Below are positions 12,041-13,853 of a stretch of DNA of 13,853 nt, piece by piece. Below the pieces are notes generated by a model. It had not been told where the DNA came from. It was given only the letters and a program-made list of their open reading frames with translations, and made no database searches. The stretch is from JAAYBQ01 sp035403465 (GTDB taxonomy: Bacteria; Spirochaetota; UBA4802; UBA5550). The position numbers were made by a program, and so were the translations under genes. The DNA lies in NCBI GenBank assembly GCA_035403465.1, contig DAONFG010000063.1, positions 1-13,853 on the forward strand, given 5' to 3'. The stretch's first letter is position 1. Each line of letters opens with the position of its first letter.

Positions 12041-13657
12041 ATGAAAAAAATGATATATGTTTTATTGATGCTGGTGCCGTTTATCTTTTCCGGTGCCAGG
12101 TCTGATGCGATGCCGCCGCACCCCGATCTGCTGAAGAAGTGGAGAGATGAGGGGACCCTTGAAAAGAATATGATGAAAGTGCAAAGTGTCACAGTTCGCA
12201 GGAATATGAATGTGAACAAGGCCTCTTCATTGTCTTCGGGAATAATCAGGATTCCGGTTATTATAGTAAGTTACAGCGATACATCTGCTTCAAGAACATC
12301 AGGTTATTTTGATAATCTGCTTAATGGTGCTCTTCCGGCCGATATGTCCGTACAAAAATATTACAAGGATATGTCGAATAATACCCTGACAGTTGAGCTT
12401 GATGTGTACGGCCCGGTAACTGTCAGCGGAACATTGGGCTATTATGGGGCCAATACAGGCGTTGCAGGAACAGATGCTCATCCCGGTGAACTTGCGTGGG
12501 ATGCAGTCACTGCTGCAACAGCCAGTATTGATTTCAGCCAGTATGATAACAATAATGATGGTTATGTTGACTGCGTGATAATAATTCATGCCGGGGCAGG
12601 GGAGGAATCTGGTGCCGCAACAAATACAATTTGGTCACATCAGTGGGACCTGTATAATGCAGGTGTGGCAGGTGATGGAGGTGGCGTTATAACCAATGAT
12701 GGTAAAACGATAAGTGTTTACACAATGCAGGCTGAATATGACATAAGTAATAATTCAACCATTGGTGTTTTCTGCCACGAACTCGGTCATGTCTTTGGTC
12801 TGCCGGACCTTTATGATACAAACGGCACTGAAAATGGCGACACCAATGGTGTTGGTAACTGGAGCCTCATGGCTTCGGGATCCTGGGGAGGCAATAGTGA
12901 CGGTAAAGATCCTGCACCACTGCTTGCATGGGAAAGGTATTACGCAGGCGGGAGTTCATGGGTCAAATATACTGATATAAACCCGGTTTCCACAATACAA
13001 CATAAGGACCGGGGGCTCCCCGATTACATTATTGTAATATTTATAACTCTATTATCAATATCTGTAATTGTAACATGGAAAATCAAATACCTGCGAAATT
13101 TTACTGCCCCAGCCTCGGCAATTATTTTGGCACTTGCCGTCTCATGTACTGTGGAACCTGCAACAACCAGTTTTGATGGGTCAATTAATGATATAGAATC
13201 AAGCCATGAAGCTTACAGGATACCGCTTGCAGCTCAGCAGTACCTCATTCTTGAAGGGAAGACATCCGCTGCGACAACCGGCTGGTACGTTCCGGGAACA
13301 GGGGTGCTTGTTACACAAATACATGAAGGAATAATCAGTACATATTACAGCAGCAATACAGTAAATGACGGTTACGATAGGGTGCATGGTATCACAGTCG
13401 TTGAGGCAAAAACATCGTTCGAGCCGGGGAAATTGCGTGATACTGATACAAATCCCATAAATGATAACACATATTATGGTTCTGCAGATGATCTTTTCTG
13501 CTCGGAAAATAAATCAGCAATTTCTGTTTCTACAACTCCAGGGACTGATTATTATAGAAACGAATCTGTAAGCAGCAAGACAGGTGATTCCGGCGCAAGC
13601 ATAACATCTATTTCAACAAGAACTACATGGCCCATAACGTTTCATGCGGAATACTAA
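12041..13657 (+). CDS. M6-family secreted metalloprotease with an internal hydrophobic insertion
   Basis: This is a 538-aa zinc metallopeptidase related to immune-inhibitor-A-type M6 proteases. A signal peptide (hydrophobic core about 4-18) is followed by a propeptide-like region (MPPHPDLLKKWRDEG...) and the catalytic domain. The zinc motif HELGHVFGLPD gives His246, Glu247, His250 and Asp256, and NWSLMASGSW supplies the Met-turn (Met277). DNNNDGYVDCV (about 169-179) resembles a calcium-binding loop. The second part of the domain resumes at INDIESSHEAYRIPL and YLILEGK, and runs to a C-terminal beta-rich end. Between about 318 and 383 an unusual stretch carries a strong transmembrane-like helix (329-346, then KIKY) and a second hydrophobic run ending LAVSC (365-379), which looks like a second signal or lipobox. 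This interrupts the expected linker without breaking the frame. GGAG lies seven bases before the ATG. The protein may be membrane-tethered, or the insertion may inactivate it. Confidence 0.85.
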   Translation: MKKMIYVLLMLVPFIFSGARSDAMPPHPDLLKKWRDEGTLEKNMMKVQSVTVRRNMNVNKASSLSSGIIRIPVIIVSYSDTSASRTSGYFDNLLNGALPADMSVQKYYKDMSNNTLTVELDVYGPVTVSGTLGYYGANTGVAGTDAHPGELAWDAVTAATASIDFSQYDNNNDGYVDCVIIIHAGAGEESGAATNTIWSHQWDLYNAGVAGDGGGVITNDGKTISVYTMQAEYDISNNSTIGVFCHELGHVFGLPDLYDTNGTENGDTNGVGNWSLMASGSWGGNSDGKDPAPLLAWERYYAGGSSWVKYTDINPVSTIQHKDRGLPDYIIVIFITLLSISVIVTWKIKYLRNFTAPASAIILALAVSCTVEPATTSFDGSINDIESSHEAYRIPLAAQQYLILEGKTSAATTGWYVPGTGVLVTQIHEGIISTYYSSNTVNDGYDRVHGITVVEAKTSFEPGKLRDTDTNPINDNTYYGSADDLFCSENKSAISVSTTPGTDYYRNESVSSKTGDSGASITSISTRTTWPITFHAEY

Positions 13658-13692
13658 GCGGCCGGTATGTTTGGTAAATCAGTAGTTCTGTC

Positions 13693-13712
13693 ATTCCCGC
13701 GAAGGCGGGAAT
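13693..13712. repeat. Short palindromic intergenic repeat
   Basis: ATTCCCGC (13693-13700), loop GAAG, GCGGGAAT (13705-13712). This TCATTCCCGCGAAGGCGGGAAT type of hairpin is a very common dispersed repeat in diverse bacterial genomes. It lies between the protease stop codon and the rRNA terminator and could serve as a 3' stem for the protease mRNA, although no T-run follows. Confidence 0.6.
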
Positions 13713-13738
13713 CCCGAGTTGACGCAGGGCGCAGGCAT

Positions 13739-13761
13739 AAAAAAAACAACCTCAAGGTTGT
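13739..13761 (-). terminator. Rho-independent terminator of the rRNA operon
   Basis: On the minus strand ACAACCT (from 13761), loop TG, then AGGTTGT, followed by a run of eight T (complement of 13739-13746). The stem is perfect, and it lies about 22 bases after the end of 5S rRNA. Confidence 0.9.
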
Positions 13762-13782
13762 CTCTTTTATTTATATATTTTA

Positions 13783-13853
13783 CCCCGGCGGCGTCCTACT
13801 CTCCCACATAGCTACCCATGCAGTACCATCGGCGATGAGAGGCTTAACTTCTG
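13783..13853 (-). rRNA. rrf: 5S ribosomal RNA, 3' part
   Basis: The minus strand reads CAGAAGTTAAGCCTCTCATC, then GCCGATGGTACTGCATGGG, then GTGGGAGAGTAGGACGCCGCC, the conserved 3' two-thirds of bacterial 5S rRNA. About 71 bases are visible. The 5' part, and presumably the 23S and 16S genes, lie beyond the window. The exact 3' end is uncertain by a few bases. Confidence 0.96.

Overview
The window is chromosomal DNA from a Gram-negative (diderm) bacterium. It encodes three predicted outer-membrane beta-barrel proteins, two or three exported or lipoprotein-type products, a prepilin peptidase and ordinary housekeeping enzymes, and it ends inside a 5S rRNA gene. The base composition looks moderate, and Shine-Dalgarno sites are clear on most genes. 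I cannot name the taxon from the sequence. A spirochaete-like or other environmental diderm would fit the receiver/anti-sigma-type ATPase protein and the mix of genes, but this is a guess.

Layout. Positions 1-289 are non-coding and carry nested inverted repeats. A Nudix hydrolase (290-850, +) converges on a small Cache-like lipoprotein gene (919-1350, -). Divergent from the latter is a tightly packed operon of three paralogous outer-membrane barrel proteins (1462-3559) that ends in a type IV prepilin peptidase (3559-4332). A short region with interleaved inverted repeats separates it from a convergent minus-strand operon. That operon reads, in transcription order, FMN riboswitch (7960-7827), ribBA (7660-6452), a receiver-HATPase regulator (6459-5515) and mtnA (5503-4481).

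The 719-bp gap between ribBA and the next plus-strand gene holds the riboswitch leader, a strong AT-rich hairpin and a MITE-like nested palindrome. Next come an MBL-fold hydrolase (8380-9006, +), a 300-bp repeat-rich spacer, and the minus-strand pair dus-acpS (10598-9311). Upstream of dus sits a HepT/MntA-type toxin-antitoxin pair (11396-10688, -). It lies between two perfect 16-bp direct repeats that each contain a TTGACA promoter box.

The right part carries a plus-strand pair: an exported DUF6174-like protein and an M6-family metalloprotease. The protease appears to have an in-frame insertion encoding two hydrophobic segments. The window closes with a dispersed-type palindromic repeat, a textbook rho-independent terminator and the 3' part of a 5S rRNA gene (minus strand).

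The most interesting items are the barrel-paralogue/prepilin-peptidase operon, the interrupted M6 protease and the repeat-flanked HepT/MntA cassette. None is demonstrably a new system from sequence alone.
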